A stretch of DNA of 64,000 nt from Ktedonobacteraceae bacterium (GTDB lineage Bacteria; Chloroflexota; Ktedonobacteria; Ktedonobacterales; Ktedonobacteraceae). How positions within the stretch are numbered: the stretch's first letter is position 1; each line of letters opens with the position of its first letter. The DNA is taken from assembly GCA_035653615.1 (NCBI GenBank), contig DASRBN010000004.1:157257-221256 (forward strand), written 5' to 3'. Under the pieces are notes generated by a model, which searched no databases, was not told the DNA's origin, and saw only the letters and a program-made list of their open reading frames with translations. Positions 50,778-60,546 of this stretch are shown in pieces. The position numbers were made by a program, and so were the translations under genes.

Positions 50778-52310
50778 ATGACAAGTAAAGATGAGCAACT
50801 GGCAGCCGAGATCGAACGAATCAAAAAAGGTGGAGCGGAAAAATACCATATCCGCAATCGCGAGCAAAAGAAGCTCTTCGCGCGTGATCGCCTCAAACTG
50901 CTGCTGGATGATGGCAAGATCGAGTTCGAGGATGGGATGTTCGCCGAGTGCCAGAATCCTGAGCTACCCTCTGACGGCAATATTACCGGCGTTGGGCGCA
51001 TTTATGGGCGGCCGGTAGCCTTCAGCGCGTCCGATTCGACGGTCAAGGCCGGGTCGGCGGGCGAAAAGTCGGTGCAGAAGAACCTGCGTATCCAGGAAAT
51101 GGCGATGCAGATGCGCATTCCCATGTTCTATCTGATCGACTCGGCGGGAGCGCGCATTCCTGATCAGATTCGCCTGTTCCCTGGCCGCAACCAGGGTGGG
51201 CGCACTTTTTACAACCAGATTAAGATGTCCGGTGTAGTGCCGCAAATTTCCATCATGTTTGGACCCTCACCGGCAGGCGCGGCCTATACACCGGCCTTTG
51301 CCGATATCGCGATCATGGTCGAGGGCAATGCCAGCGCCTACCTCGGTTCGCCGCGTATGGCCGAGATGGTGACGCGCGAGAAGGTCACGCTCGAAGAGAT
51401 GGGTGGCGCGCGCATGCATTGTACCGTCTCCGGCCTCGGCGACTTCCTGGCCGGGAGCGAGGAGGATGCCATTCGTATCGCGCGTGAGTATTTCCGCTAT
51501 ATGCCGCAGAATTACCTGGAAAAACCGGCGAATGCCGAACCCGCGCCGCCTGCCAGCGATCGATCGCTCAAAGACATCGTACCTGAGGCTCAGAACAAGC
51601 CCTTTAACATGTATGACTTCATTCATTCACTGATCGATGGTGGCAGCTTCCTGGAAGTCAAAAAGCTCTTTGCTCCCGAACTGATTACCGGCTTCGCGCG
51701 CCTGGGTGGGCGCGTAATCGGCATTGTTGCCAACCAGCCGCGTGTTAAGGGCGGCGTGCTGTTCACCGATTCGTCTGATAAAGGGACGCGCTTTGTCAAT
51801 ACCTGCAATGCCTTCAACATTCCCCTGCTCTTCCTGGCCGATGTCTCCGGTTTCATGATCGGTTCTGCCGTCGAACGTGCCGGTATCATTCGTCATGGCG
51901 CAAAGTTCATTGCCGCCGTCTCGCAGGCCGTCGTGCCCAAAATCTCGGTTATCGTGCGCAAGTGCTATGGCGCGGGTCTCTATGCGATGGCGGGTCCCGC
52001 CTTTGGCACCGATGCCGTGCTGGCGCTTCCAACCGCCCAGATCGCCGTGATGGGTCCCGAAGCCGCTATCAACGCCGTCTACGCCAACCAGATTGCCGCC
52101 CTGCCCGAAGAGGAACGCGAGCCATTCCGCAAGATGATGGAGGCGCGCTACGCCGAGGATATCGATATTTTTCGCCTGGCCTCTGAGTTAATCGTGGACA
52201 CTATCACGCCTTTCGAGTCCCTGCGCGATGAACTGATTGCGCGCTACAGCATTTATCAGACGAAGGAGGCCCGTTTCTCCGAATGCAGGAATCCTATTTA
52301 CCCGGTGTGA
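50778..52310 (+). CDS. Acyl-CoA carboxylase, carboxyltransferase (beta) subunit
   Basis: 510 residues. Two crotonase-like halves: RDRLKLLLDDG and FSASDSTVKAGSAGEKSVQKNLRIQEMA-type N-terminal region, FYLIDSAGARIPDQ for the acyl-CoA, and a C-terminal GFMIGSAVERAGIIRHGAK biotin-carboxyl region with YGAGLYAMAGPAF and QIAVMGPEAAINAVY. It moves CO2 from carboxybiotin to an acyl-CoA, plausibly methylcrotonyl- or geranyl-CoA given AtuA and the dehydrogenase. The biotin carrier seems to be the 70-residue gene at 53913. The biotin carboxylase is not in the window. Confidence 0.92.
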   Translation: MTSKDEQLAAEIERIKKGGAEKYHIRNREQKKLFARDRLKLLLDDGKIEFEDGMFAECQNPELPSDGNITGVGRIYGRPVAFSASDSTVKAGSAGEKSVQKNLRIQEMAMQMRIPMFYLIDSAGARIPDQIRLFPGRNQGGRTFYNQIKMSGVVPQISIMFGPSPAGAAYTPAFADIAIMVEGNASAYLGSPRMAEMVTREKVTLEEMGGARMHCTVSGLGDFLAGSEEDAIRIAREYFRYMPQNYLEKPANAEPAPPASDRSLKDIVPEAQNKPFNMYDFIHSLIDGGSFLEVKKLFAPELITGFARLGGRVIGIVANQPRVKGGVLFTDSSDKGTRFVNTCNAFNIPLLFLADVSGFMIGSAVERAGIIRHGAKFIAAVSQAVVPKISVIVRKCYGAGLYAMAGPAFGTDAVLALPTAQIAVMGPEAAINAVYANQIAALPEEEREPFRKMMEARYAEDIDIFRLASELIVDTITPFESLRDELIARYSIYQTKEARFSECRNPIYPV

Positions 52311-52767
52311 CTCTCTTGATCCACCATCTGCCAATTGCGCCCCCCAGCATAGCAAGCAGCGTTCCCACAACATTCAGGAACAATAGGAGAAAGAAGAATA
52401 TCGAAATAACTATACTCACAAGTTCAGGGTAATAGCGGCTAGAAGGCGCAGGATGGGGTGGATTCAGCACAAGCGCGATAATGGCAACCAGTAGCACAAC
52501 AGCACTGGCGATGCATCCCGTTACAAACCCGGCGGCTACCCCTGCCAGTGGCCGCTCACTATATCTCGTCGTCAGTATCCCTGCTAACATTCCAAACACA
52601 AAGTAGAGCGCAAGCCCCGGCCAGAACGAGGCATTCAACGCGAGGTTGGTGTCAAAACGGGGCAGTCCTGCCATGTAGAGCAACAGCTGGAGCAGGCCAA
52701 GTACAACACCTGGACCAGGTTGTAGCAACAAACGGGACACGAGCGAGGAGATGTTACGGGTTTGCAC
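52294..52767 (-). CDS. Four-helix hypothetical membrane protein
   Basis: 157 residues from GTG 52767, which has AGAGGAG nine bases upstream; TTG 52809 is a longer alternative without one. Four hydrophobic helices are visible (VVLGLLQLLLYMAGL, LALYFVFGMLAGILT, VAAGFVTGCIASAVVLLVAIIALV and ISIFFFLLLFLNVVGTLLAMLG). The 3' end overlaps that of the carboxyltransferase gene by 17 bases, convergently. No family recognised. Confidence 0.6.
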   Translation of the reverse strand: MQTRNISSLVSRLLLQPGPGVVLGLLQLLLYMAGLPRFDTNLALNASFWPGLALYFVFGMLAGILTTRYSERPLAGVAAGFVTGCIASAVVLLVAIIALVLNPPHPAPSSRYYPELVSIVISIFFFLLLFLNVVGTLLAMLGGAIGRWWIKRVTPGK

Positions 52768-52928
52768 GATGCTTGCTCCTCTCTGGCTTATATTTATCCT
52801 GATTCTCAATATTGATAGCTTGCGGTAAAGGCAAATCTATTGTAGAGTTTGTGGTGGTTCATACTATACTACGCAATTCTGGATGCATACTTCTCTGCTG
52901 AGGTGGAATTCATAGGATTTAAGGCCTC

Positions 52929-52957
52929 TTGCTGAGAAACGCGGAAAAGAATATAAT
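52929..52957 (+). promoter_or_regulatory. Promoter (TTGCTG-17-TATAAT)
   Basis: Perfect -10 at 52952-52957, -35 with three matches at 52929-52934 and spacing 17. It is 63 bases before the methyltransferase start and would drive that gene and the biotin carrier. Confidence 0.55.
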
Positions 52958-53019
52958 AGCGTTGTTGGCTCATGCATGAAAAGGAATAGGGCCAACGAGC
53001 AAAAGAAGGAGTGCCAAAT

Positions 53020-53916
53020 ATGCCGATAGACCCACCTCAACGGCAGGATAGCTATATAATTAATCCTGAGAGCGCCGCGGAAATGGCGCGACTCATTGAT
53101 CAGCATCGCTTCATCACCAGATATATGGGCGGGCTTTTCCCTCCAGATGTGGACCCTGCGGGATTCAAACGGGTTCTAGACCTCGCTTGCGGCCCTGGTA
53201 GCTGGGTACAGGATGTTGCTTTTAAGTATCCTGAAACGGAAGTCGTCGGTGTGGATATCATCGAGCAGATGGTCGGTTACGCACACGCTCTATCCCGTGT
53301 GCAGCGTCTTGATAATGCCTCCTATAAGGTGATGGATATCCGCAAGCCGCTCAATTTTGAGGATGATTCCTTTGATTTCGTCAACATGCGTTTCCTGGTG
53401 TACGTACTCTCTCCTGGTGACTGGCCTGGCCTGCTCGCCGAATGCAGGCGCATACTCAAGCCCGGTGGCATCCTCAGAATCACGGAAGCTGACTGTTCGG
53501 ATATCACCAATAGCGCTGCTTATGAGCGCCTGCTTGAGTTGTCAATAGAGGCTATTCGTAAAACCGGGCGCGCTTTCTTTTCCTCCGGTCGTTTCATCGG
53601 TACCATGTTTATGACCGGGCATTTGCTTGAGCAAGCCGGCTTCGAAGATATTCGAAGGCAGGCGCATATCATGGATTGGTCCGCGAACAGCGAAGCCCAC
53701 CAGTCCCAGTCTATAAATGTGAGGACCGGCCTGCAGCTTGGTAAGGAATTCCTCATCTCAACGGGCGTCATCACAGAGGAACAGTTCGAGGAACTCTACA
53801 ATCAGGCGGTCAGCGACATATACGGGTCCGATTTCATAGCCAGCCTCTTTTTCCTCTCAGCCTGGGGTAGGAAGCCGGAGGAGAGCAGCAGTATAGAGGA
53901 AAATGGGCAAGCATGA
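53020..53916 (+). CDS. SAM-dependent methyltransferase
   Basis: 298 residues from ATG 53020 (AAGGAG eight bases upstream); GTG 53011 overlaps that ribosome site. The Rossmann motifs are VLDLACGPGSWVQDV (motif I), VVGVDIIEQMV, FDFVNMRFLVYVL and LLAECRRILKPGGILRI, as in the Methyltransf_25/11 group. C-terminal half has no metal or thiol motif. The gene overlaps the biotin-carrier gene as ATGA, an odd pair since their functions are not obviously linked. Confidence 0.8.
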   Translation: MPIDPPQRQDSYIINPESAAEMARLIDQHRFITRYMGGLFPPDVDPAGFKRVLDLACGPGSWVQDVAFKYPETEVVGVDIIEQMVGYAHALSRVQRLDNASYKVMDIRKPLNFEDDSFDFVNMRFLVYVLSPGDWPGLLAECRRILKPGGILRITEADCSDITNSAAYERLLELSIEAIRKTGRAFFSSGRFIGTMFMTGHLLEQAGFEDIRRQAHIMDWSANSEAHQSQSINVRTGLQLGKEFLISTGVITEEQFEELYNQAVSDIYGSDFIASLFFLSAWGRKPEESSSIEENGQA

Positions 53917-54125
53917 AGCGTATCGTATCCAACATGGCCGGAGTGGTCTTAGAATTCCTGGTCAAACCTGGCGAACAGATCAGCGTTGACCAGGATGTCG
54001 TCATGCTTGAATCCATGAAGATGCAGATTCCTGTCCAGTCCACCGTCAATGGAACGGTGAAAACCCTCAAAGCTAACGAGGGTGATTTTGTGAATGAGGG
54101 GGATGTGCTGCTAGAGGTAGAATAA
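53913..54125 (+). CDS. Biotin carboxyl carrier protein (acyl-CoA carboxylase)
   Basis: 70 residues, only the biotinyl domain: LVKPGEQISVDQDVVMLESMKMQIPV with the biotinylated lysine in ESMKMQ, and GDFVNEGDVLLEVE at the end. Swinging biotin carrier for the carboxyltransferase at 50778. A free-standing BCCP of this size is found with some archaeal and actinobacterial acyl-CoA carboxylases. The biotin carboxylase partner must be encoded elsewhere. Followed by a terminator. Confidence 0.9.
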   Translation: MKRIVSNMAGVVLEFLVKPGEQISVDQDVVMLESMKMQIPVQSTVNGTVKTLKANEGDFVNEGDVLLEVE

Positions 54126-54147
54126 AACCCGGCAAGAATACTGCAAA

Positions 54148-54188
54148 CAAAACACTCGTAGGCATTCCGAAAAGCTACGGGTGTTTTG
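54148..54188 (+). terminator. Rho-independent terminator
   Basis: CAAAACAC.CGTAG pairs with CTACG.GTGTTTTG over about 13 positions, with a T-run in the descending arm. It lies 23 bases after the biotin-carrier stop. On the minus strand the same hairpin follows the tRNA-Ser genes. Confidence 0.72.
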
Positions 54189-54247
54189 CTGTCAAATGAG
54201 CCGGGGGCAATTTCGAATCTAGAGGTGAAGCCACTTTAGAGGAGAGG

Positions 54248-54333
54248 CGGAGGAGGTGGGATTCGAACCCACGGAGGCTATTCACCTCACACGATTTCCA
54301 GTCGTGCCCACTAGGCCACTATGGGACTCCTCC
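54248..54333 (-). tRNA. tRNA-Ser(GGA)
   Basis: Minus strand: acceptor GGAGGAG/CTCCTCC with discriminator G, anticodon stem CACGA/TCGTG around loop CTGGAAA (anticodon GGA), a long variable arm and T-loop GTTCGAA. Class II serine tRNA. CCA not encoded. Confidence 0.95.
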
Positions 54334-54381
54334 ATGCTGGCCTGCCCCATTGATATTAGACGATGGAAGGCAGGTCCGGGG

Positions 54382-54466
54382 CGGAGAGAGTGGGATTCGA
54401 ACCCACGAGGACTTTCGCCCTACCGCTTTTCGAGAGCGGCACATTCGACCACTCTGACATCTCTCC
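54382..54466 (-). tRNA. tRNA-Ser(CGA)
   Basis: Minus strand: acceptor GGAGAGA/TCTCTCC with discriminator G, anticodon stem CCGCT/AGCGG around loop CTCGAAA (anticodon CGA), long variable arm and T-loop GTTCGAA. In tandem with tRNA-Ser(GGA), 48 bases apart. Confidence 0.95.
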
Positions 54467-54743
54467 GCCGCCAAGTATAGCATATCTCATAAAGTAAGGC
54501 AAGCATTTGCGGAACCGCGGAGTATATCGCACATTGACATGCATCTGTCGAGCGCGTATACTCATGGATGGGCAGGAAACGCTCGACTGTACAGTTCACC
54601 CGGCAAGATAGAGAAGCCATCAAGATTACGAGGGAACGCTATAGCTGCCTCTAAACAAGAATTTTTGAACACGACAAAGCGTTATTATAGAGAGATAGAG
54701 AATATCTTAGCACCAACACCGCGCAGCAGGAGAACACACCATT
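54467..54743. other. secA upstream region
   Basis: Contains TTGAAC at 54665 and TATTAT/TATAGA words at 54683-54691, a possible but poorly spaced promoter, and AGGAG twelve bases before the secA ATG. No gene recognised. Confidence 0.4.
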
Positions 54744-57700
54744 ATGCAATTACTTGGGAAAATGCTGGGTGATCCCAACAAAAAAGAATTGAAGGTCATC
54801 CAGCCACTTGTAGATAAAATCAATGAACTCGAACCGGCTATGGAGCAACTGAGCGATGATGAATTAGCCGCAAAAACAGAGGAATTTCGCGCCCAGCTTT
54901 ACCTCTACCTCAAAGGTGGCATGGTGCTTGAAAACGAACTGGTGAAACTCTTCGCCGAGGCATTAGAGACGGTAGAGCCGCTCGCGAGTACGTGCAGCGA
55001 TGCGCAGTTGCACGCCGTCATGAATGAGCCGCGCCAGTTCATCGAACGCAAACGCGACCCGGAATATTACCTGCGCGATCACCTGCAAGATACACTTTCT
55101 GAAACATTCGAAAAAGCCTATCAAAACCTGAACCCGATCCTCAATGCCCAACGCATTTCTCGCGCGCTCGACCTGTTGCATGAACGAGAAGAGCGATTGG
55201 AAGACGCGGAAGACCCCCAGCAGGCAACACTGGACTTGCTCAAAGAGGTTGAGCCTGCCCTGGATGAAATCGATGACGAATTTCTGGAAGAGGCTTTTCA
55301 GAAAGCATGGCCGCGTTTTGAATCCGCTCGCAGCAATGCTGCCGGCGACAATAGTAATGCCGACGCGCAGATTATGAAATTGTTCGGCGATATCCTGAAT
55401 ACGTTGCAGGAGGAACTGGTCGCCGTCAAAGCCGAGCAGATGGATGAGCTGCTACCAGAAATGGTGAAGCGCTACAAATCCGGCAAAACGCTCGATGATC
55501 TGCTGCCGGAGGCTTTTGCTGTCGTGCGCGAAGCGGGCCGGCGTACCATTCAGATGCGCCATTATGACGTGCAATTAATAGGTGGCGTTGTGCTGCACCA
55601 GGGAAAAATCGCTGAGATGCGCACCGGTGAAGGTAAAACGCTGGTCGCTACTCTGCCCGCCTATCTGAATGCCTTGCCGGGCAAAGGTGTACATGTTGTG
55701 ACCGTCAATGATTACCTGGCAAAGCGTGATGCCGAGTGGATGGGGCATATCTACAAGTTCCTGGGCCTCAGCGTCGGTGTGATTGTCAATGCGGTTGATC
55801 CACAGACCCCACAGCGCCGCGCGCAGTACCAGGCCGATATTACCTATGGCACCAACAACGAGTTCGGTTTCGATTATCTGCGCGATAACATGGTCGGGTC
55901 GCTTGAGCAGATGGTGCAGCGCGACCTGAACTATGCCATTGTCGACGAGGTTGATAATATCCTGATTGACGAAGCGCGTACGCCGCTCATCATCTCCGGC
56001 CAGGGCCAGGAATCGACGGATCACTACCGGCAATTCGCTCAATGGGCCAGGCGCTTGAAGCCCGAAACCGACTATACCATCGAGGAAAAGACGCGTACCG
56101 TTATTCTGACCGAAGAAGGCATCGAGAAGATCGAGAAGATGGCGGGTATCGACAATATCTATGACGAGGGGAATGTCGAACTGACGCGCTACATGGAAAA
56201 CGCCATTAAGGCCGAAGTGATCTTCAAGCGAGACAAAGACTATATCGTCAAAGATGGCGAGGTGGTCATTGTCGACGAGTTCACCGGCCGCCAGATGCCG
56301 GGACGTCGCTACAGCGAAGGCCTGCACCAGGCTATCGAGGCCAAAGAGAACGTCAAGGTGCAGCGCGAGAATCATACGCTGGCAACCATCACCTTCCAGA
56401 ATTTCTTCCGCCTCTATGAAAAGCTGGCTGGTATGACCGGTACCGCTTTGACCGAAGCTGAAGAACTGCACAAGATTTATAAACTCGATGTCATTGTGAT
56501 TCCAACGCACAAGCCGATGATTCGTAAGGACCTGCCGGATCTGATTTACCGCACGACCGAAGCAAAATATAAGGCCGTGGTTGAGGAGATCAAGGCACTC
56601 CACGAGAAGGCGCTTTATAAACTCGATGAAAACGGCGAGCCGGTGCTGGACGAAGACGGCAACCCGATTGTGATCGCGCAAGGCCAACCCGTTTTGATAG
56701 GTACCACATCGGTGGAGAACTCCGAGTATCTCTCAAGCTTGTTGGATAGAGAAGGCATCCCACACAACGTGTTGAATGCCAAACACCATGAACGCGAAGC
56801 GCAGATCGTCGCGCAGGCCGGTAGCCTGGGGGCAGTCACCATCGCCACCAATATGGCTGGCCGTGGTACCGACATTCTGCTTGGTGGCAATCCGGCAGGC
56901 TATCGCGACAGCATTCTGCGCAAACACGCCGAGCAGGTGGACTTCATTCGAGAAATGCCGTCGCGCACGCCCGATGAGCGCGAAGAGAAGGAAGAGGCCA
57001 TTCGGCAATATATCGAGAATATGACGGAAGAAGAGATCGAACGTCTCATGCGACGGAAAGAACTCGAGTGCGAAGAGGATCACAAGCGCGTTGTCGAATT
57101 GGGCGGGCTTCATATTATCGGTACTGAACGGCACGAATCGCGGCGTATCGATAACCAGTTGCGCGGTCGTGCCGGGCGCCAGGGCGATCCAGGTTCCTCG
57201 CGTTTCTACCTGTCGCTCGAAGACGAATTGATGCGCCGCTTCGCTGCCGAACGCGTCTCCAAATTGATGCAGCGAGTTGGCATGGATGACGATGTTCCGC
57301 TTGAGAGCGGACTGGTCTCGCGTTTCATTGAGCAGGCCCAGACGAGTGTTGAGGGATACAACTTCGATATTCGTAAAAATGTGGTCGAATATGACGATGT
57401 CATCGCGAAACAGCGTGAAGTGATCTACGACGATAGGCGAGCCGTGCTCGAACGTGCCGATATGCACGAGCGCGTGCTCGATATGATACGGGCCGAGGTG
57501 AAAAGAATCGTCCAGATGCAGATTCCAGGCAATGTGATCTCGGAAGAGGAGGAACTGGACAACCTGATCACAGTTCTCGAAGCCTGGGTGCATATACCGG
57601 ATGAGATCCTGCCGGAGAATCTTCATGCTGTGCGCCGCGATGATCTCAGCAAAAGGCTGGTTGATTTCATCGTGAACCACTATGAAGAGCGTGGCAAGGA

Positions 57701-58280
57701 ACTGGATAAGCGCGCGAAAGAACATCCCGAATACGGCATACCAACCGTGCGTGATATAGAGCGCTCCGTTATCTTGCAGGTGATTGACCGCCTGTGGATG
57801 GATCATATCGATGCGCTGGACGTTTTGCGCTCCAGTATCCATTTCCGCTCGGTCGGGCAGCGCGACCCGCTGGTCGAATTCAAGAACGAAGCGTACCTGA
57901 TGTTCGATCAATTGAAGGGCTATATCCAGCACTACGTCGTTGATCAACTGCTCAAGATACTCCCGAACCTGTTAAGCAGAGATTTCAGCGCGCCTGTCGA
58001 ACGGCCTGCTCCCAGGCGCAAAGCTCCACTGCCTGCTCGTCCAAATGTGAAGACCCTTGCGACATCGGGTGGTCAGGCGAAGGCGCGCCCAGGCAACGCA
58101 CCCGTTCAAGCCGCTGCTTCCCGCGCGCAAAATGCCGGCAACCGCTCGAATGGTCAGGGGCAGAAACGCGCAGCGGCCACTTCGACAGCTCAAAGCCCGG
58201 TGGTAGTTGGCAAAGTTGGACGCAATGACCCATGCCCATGTGGGAGCGGGAAAAAGTATAAGAAGTGCCACGGAGCTTAG
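54744..58280 (+). CDS. secA: Preprotein translocase ATPase SecA with large N-terminal insertion
   Basis: 1178 residues; SecA is usually 800-950. It drives secretion through SecYEG. After the normal start (residues 1-50, ending TEEFRAQL), there is an insertion of about 190 residues (52-243), acidic and helical. The family sequence resumes at [19 protein letters not shown]. Walker A is [12 protein letters not shown] (Lys298), DEAD-type motif [16 protein letters not shown], and [11 protein letters not shown] and [14 protein letters not shown] complete the motor. The C-terminus has a Pro/Ala linker and the zinc-binding [17 protein letters not shown]. Stop overlaps the RHS remnant tail to tail. 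Confidence 0.95.
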   Translation: MQLLGKMLGDPNKKELKVIQPLVDKINELEPAMEQLSDDELAAKTEEFRAQLYLYLKGGMVLENELVKLFAEALETVEPLASTCSDAQLHAVMNEPRQFIERKRDPEYYLRDHLQDTLSETFEKAYQNLNPILNAQRISRALDLLHEREERLEDAEDPQQATLDLLKEVEPALDEIDDEFLEEAFQKAWPRFESARSNAAGDNSNADAQIMKLFGDILNTLQEELVAVKAEQMDELLPEMVKRYKSGKTLDDLLPEAFAVVREAGRRTIQMRHYDVQLIGGVVLHQGKIAEMRTGEGKTLVATLPAYLNALPGKGVHVVTVNDYLAKRDAEWMGHIYKFLGLSVGVIVNAVDPQTPQRRAQYQADITYGTNNEFGFDYLRDNMVGSLEQMVQRDLNYAIVDEVDNILIDEARTPLIISGQGQESTDHYRQFAQWARRLKPETDYTIEEKTRTVILTEEGIEKIEKMAGIDNIYDEGNVELTRYMENAIKAEVIFKRDKDYIVKDGEVVIVDEFTGRQMPGRRYSEGLHQAIEAKENVKVQRENHTLATITFQNFFRLYEKLAGMTGTALTEAEELHKIYKLDVIVIPTHKPMIRKDLPDLIYRTTEAKYKAVVEEIKALHEKALYKLDENGEPVLDEDGNPIVIAQGQPVLIGTTSVENSEYLSSLLDREGIPHNVLNAKHHEREAQIVAQAGSLGAVTIATNMAGRGTDILLGGNPAGYRDSILRKHAEQVDFIREMPSRTPDEREEKEEAIRQYIENMTEEEIERLMRRKELECEEDHKRVVELGGLHIIGTERHESRRIDNQLRGRAGRQGDPGSSRFYLSLEDELMRRFAAERVSKLMQRVGMDDDVPLESGLVSRFIEQAQTSVEGYNFDIRKNVVEYDDVIAKQREVIYDDRRAVLERADMHERVLDMIRAEVKRIVQMQIPGNVISEEEELDNLITVLEAWVHIPDEILPENLHAVRRDDLSKRLVDFIVNHYEERGKELDKRAKEHPEYGIPTVRDIERSVILQVIDRLWMDHIDALDVLRSSIHFRSVGQRDPLVEFKNEAYLMFDQLKGYIQHYVVDQLLKILPNLLSRDFSAPVERPAPRRKAPLPARPNVKTLATSGGQAKARPGNAPVQAAASRAQNAGNRSNGQGQKRAAATSTAQSPVVVGKVGRNDPCPCGSGKKYKKCHGA

Positions 58281-58740
58281 CACTCTGAATTGCTGACGAC
58301 CGCTTTGGTGCCATTCCATAGATTGCAGAAGAAGTTGCACGAACCCTGCTGCGGAGGCGGGGGTGGTGGAGGTGGCGGGAGCACATAGTGGCCATTATTG
58401 TTGCTGGCTCCGATGAACAGCTGCCCGGTCGGATCATTTCTGCTCTCCGGGTTCCCGCCGACATACGTATAGGGGTCCATCCCCTGTAGATTCCCTTGTA
58501 CGTTATCCGCCGAGAGGAAGACGCCCACCACCGGGTCGTAGTAGCGTGAGACGTAATAGTCCAGTCCCGTCAAGGGGTCGTTGTACTGGCCGGTGAAGCC
58601 CTTGGTGGTGTTGATGGTGCCGGCAGAGTAGCGCCCCTTGCCATAGGGGCCGAAGAGTTGGTTGCCCTGCACCGAGGCGCCGCCTGCCGACCAGGTGATC
58701 TCCGAGAGGATGCTGCCCAGGGCGTCGGTGAGCAGGAAAA
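58277..58740 (-). pseudogene. Degraded RHS C-terminal cassette
   Basis: From about 58740 leftward the frame reads RHS core sequence: LLTDALGSILSEITWSAGG, NDPLTGLDYYVSRYYDPVVG, DPYTYVGGNPESRNDPTGQL. Then comes a tip of only about 45 residues with a polyproline run and CNFFCNLWNGTKAV. The N-terminal part of the frame beyond 58740 is unrelated DNA, so there is no proper start. It is the left-most of three RHS cassettes and probably a dead, displaced toxin tip. Confidence 0.75.
58450..58736. repeat. RHS core repeat, copy 1
   Basis: About 287 bases closely similar to 61809-62095 (same strand, offset 3359), with the first 90 bases similar to 63912-64000 as well. It encodes the conserved RHS end before the variable tip, and is the likely site of homologous exchange between tips. 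Confidence 0.8.
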
Positions 58741-58923
58741 ATCTGCTTGGAGCGTGTGTACGAGGAATCCCAAAGTGGGTGATGGTTTGCCAGAGACAAC
58801 GACCCAGCGAGGCAAAACCATGATGTGAGGTCATCTCCAACCAACATACTCTGTGTCAAGGGTCGATATGCGCCTCCGAGCGCTCTCAGTCCATAGCTTC
58901 ATCGCTTGGAACTCGCTGTATTA
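58741..58923. other. Gap between RHS remnant and Imm11-TPR gene
   Basis: About 180 bases without ribosome sites or recognised coding sequence; it marks the broken junction of the RHS remnant. Confidence 0.4.
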
Positions 58924-60186
58924 CTACATTGGTCTCTTCTGCAGATTCTTCTCTCGCTGCTGTTCTAGCCTATCCAACTCTTGCTGTGCTACCGATGCCT
59001 CCTCGTTACGCCCCAGGTTATGTAATACACAGGCTTTCGCCGCCCATAAAGCCTTTAATGATGGACTACAGGATAACCCAGCTGCATAAGCGGATAATGC
59101 CTCTTCATACTGTCCCAACTGAGAAAGTGCCTCTCCTTTAATCCTATACATTTCTGCCAAGCGTGGTCCTCCTCCTCCTAACGCTAGTCCTCGTTCAATG
59201 GCCTGCAATGCTGCCTCATACTGGTCTAAGGCTGCGTATGCCGCCGCCAACTCATACCAGGATATAGAAGATCTACTCCATATCTGTACTGCATGTTCAG
59301 CACTCGCCAATGCTTCCCCATGGCGTCCCAACTTTCGTAAGACTGCCGTGTATTCGTTCCAAGCTCGACTTTGTGGCTCTATCTCTATAGCCCGCTTTAG
59401 CGCATCCAATGCATCTTGCGACCTCCCTAGTGTGTGGAGGATGGATCCTCGCCTATACCAGGCTGCCTCTGCATCGGGCTTGAGGGCAAGAGCGTGGTCT
59501 AGTGAATCGAGGGCATCCTGATAACGATGTACGACTACTTGTCTGTCACCCAACTCAATCCAGCGCATCCAGTCATCAGGATGCCCTTCAAGTATATGCT
59601 TGAGTTCTATAATTCGTATACCCTCATGAGGTGCATATGCAGTGTCAACCGGAGCGAAGGCCACTCCTGTGATATCGGCTGTCTGGAATTGGATGCGCAA
59701 TTTGTCATGTACAAGATAATATCCTCCCTCTTTCATTTGAAAGAGTAAAGGAGCTTTTGTTTCATACTCAGATGTTAAGACGATTTTGGTAAGTCTACGA
59801 ACGCCTGTTTCGTCATAGACCCACTCTTCTGACTGTTCCCAATCAATTGCCCCCTCAATCCATTGAGGAATCCAGAAGTAATAGCGTGCTGGCAGCGGCT
59901 GTTTTGTATCTTTCTCGAATAAATTAGCAGAGTAAGCGGTGAACGGAACATTTGCTCTCTCCAATACATTGATGAAGTCCTCTGTACAGAGCTTCCCTGA
60001 CGTATTCTGGATATCAAGATAATCCAGTTGCAAACAGGCTTGGCCGATATAAAACGGGAGTGGGGGCATCGACCTTGGGAAGTCACGTTCAGCAGCTAAT
60101 TGAAGACACAAGCGAGGGTCTATTGCTTGTGGCATTCCATATCGCATCTCTCCATTCAAAACAGATGTTATCAAAAGGTAATACAT
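58924..60186 (-). CDS. Imm11-like / TPR protein, candidate immunity protein
   Basis: 420 residues from ATG 60186 (AAGGAA six bases upstream). Residues about 1-200 resemble the Imm11/DUF1629 immunity fold: LCTEDFINVLERANVPFTAYS, then LPARYYFWIPQW, an IVLTSEYETKAPLLFQMKEGG strand pair and DITGVAFAPVD. Residues about 205-405 are five to six TPR repeats (DALDSLDHALALKPDAEAAWY, EAALQAIERGLALGG). It lies directly downstream of the RHS-Hint-AHH toxin gene on the same strand, as expected of an immunity gene. The TPR part is an unusual addition. The pairing is an inference. Confidence 0.7.
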   Translation of the reverse strand: MYYLLITSVLNGEMRYGMPQAIDPRLCLQLAAERDFPRSMPPLPFYIGQACLQLDYLDIQNTSGKLCTEDFINVLERANVPFTAYSANLFEKDTKQPLPARYYFWIPQWIEGAIDWEQSEEWVYDETGVRRLTKIVLTSEYETKAPLLFQMKEGGYYLVHDKLRIQFQTADITGVAFAPVDTAYAPHEGIRIIELKHILEGHPDDWMRWIELGDRQVVVHRYQDALDSLDHALALKPDAEAAWYRRGSILHTLGRSQDALDALKRAIEIEPQSRAWNEYTAVLRKLGRHGEALASAEHAVQIWSRSSISWYELAAAYAALDQYEAALQAIERGLALGGGGPRLAEMYRIKGEALSQLGQYEEALSAYAAGLSCSPSLKALWAAKACVLHNLGRNEEASVAQQELDRLEQQREKNLQKRPM

Positions 60187-60546
60187 AGAGTTCCTTCCCT
60201 ACATGAACATTGTAGTCTTTCCAGATTTAGAGAGACTACGGACAATTATAAATCAAAACAATGTTACACATTTTTCTGTTTACTTCATGAGTGCAAGAAG
60301 TGATGCAACCTCAATTCCATTCCAAAACATAGGGCTAATGCTGCTATCCTATCACTTGAGTCTTTCAAGTGGTTTAGCTCTTCCACATTTTCTGTACTAA
60401 GCTATGGCATAGTTGGAGACTGAAGCACCTTAGCCCGTTTTGGGAGCGAATCTCCTCGGAGGAGATTTTGCCAAATGGTTCTCTTCTGCACTTCCCATGC
60501 CACAGCTTAGCATAGGAAATGTAGAAGAGAACCAAATCAGTCTCTG
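60187..60546. other. Gap between toxin and immunity genes
   Basis: 360 bases, mostly taken up by the inverted repeat at 60380-60528. No gene is seen. AT-rich near 60240-60290; it may carry the immunity gene's own promoter. Confidence 0.45.
60380..60528. repeat. Long imperfect inverted repeat (MITE-like)
   Basis: The left arm (60380-60409, CTTCCACATTTTCTGTACTA...) pairs with the right arm (60498-60528) with about five mismatches over 30 positions. At the centre a perfect stem AATCTCCT/AGGAGATT lies around CGG (60449-60467). A decayed miniature transposon or structured leader. Confidence 0.55.

Noticed and set aside
55575..57947. Two long minus-strand frames (370 and 404 codons) within secA
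   Set aside because: secA on the plus strand is certain over this stretch. The antisense frames show no family motif and come from codon bias.
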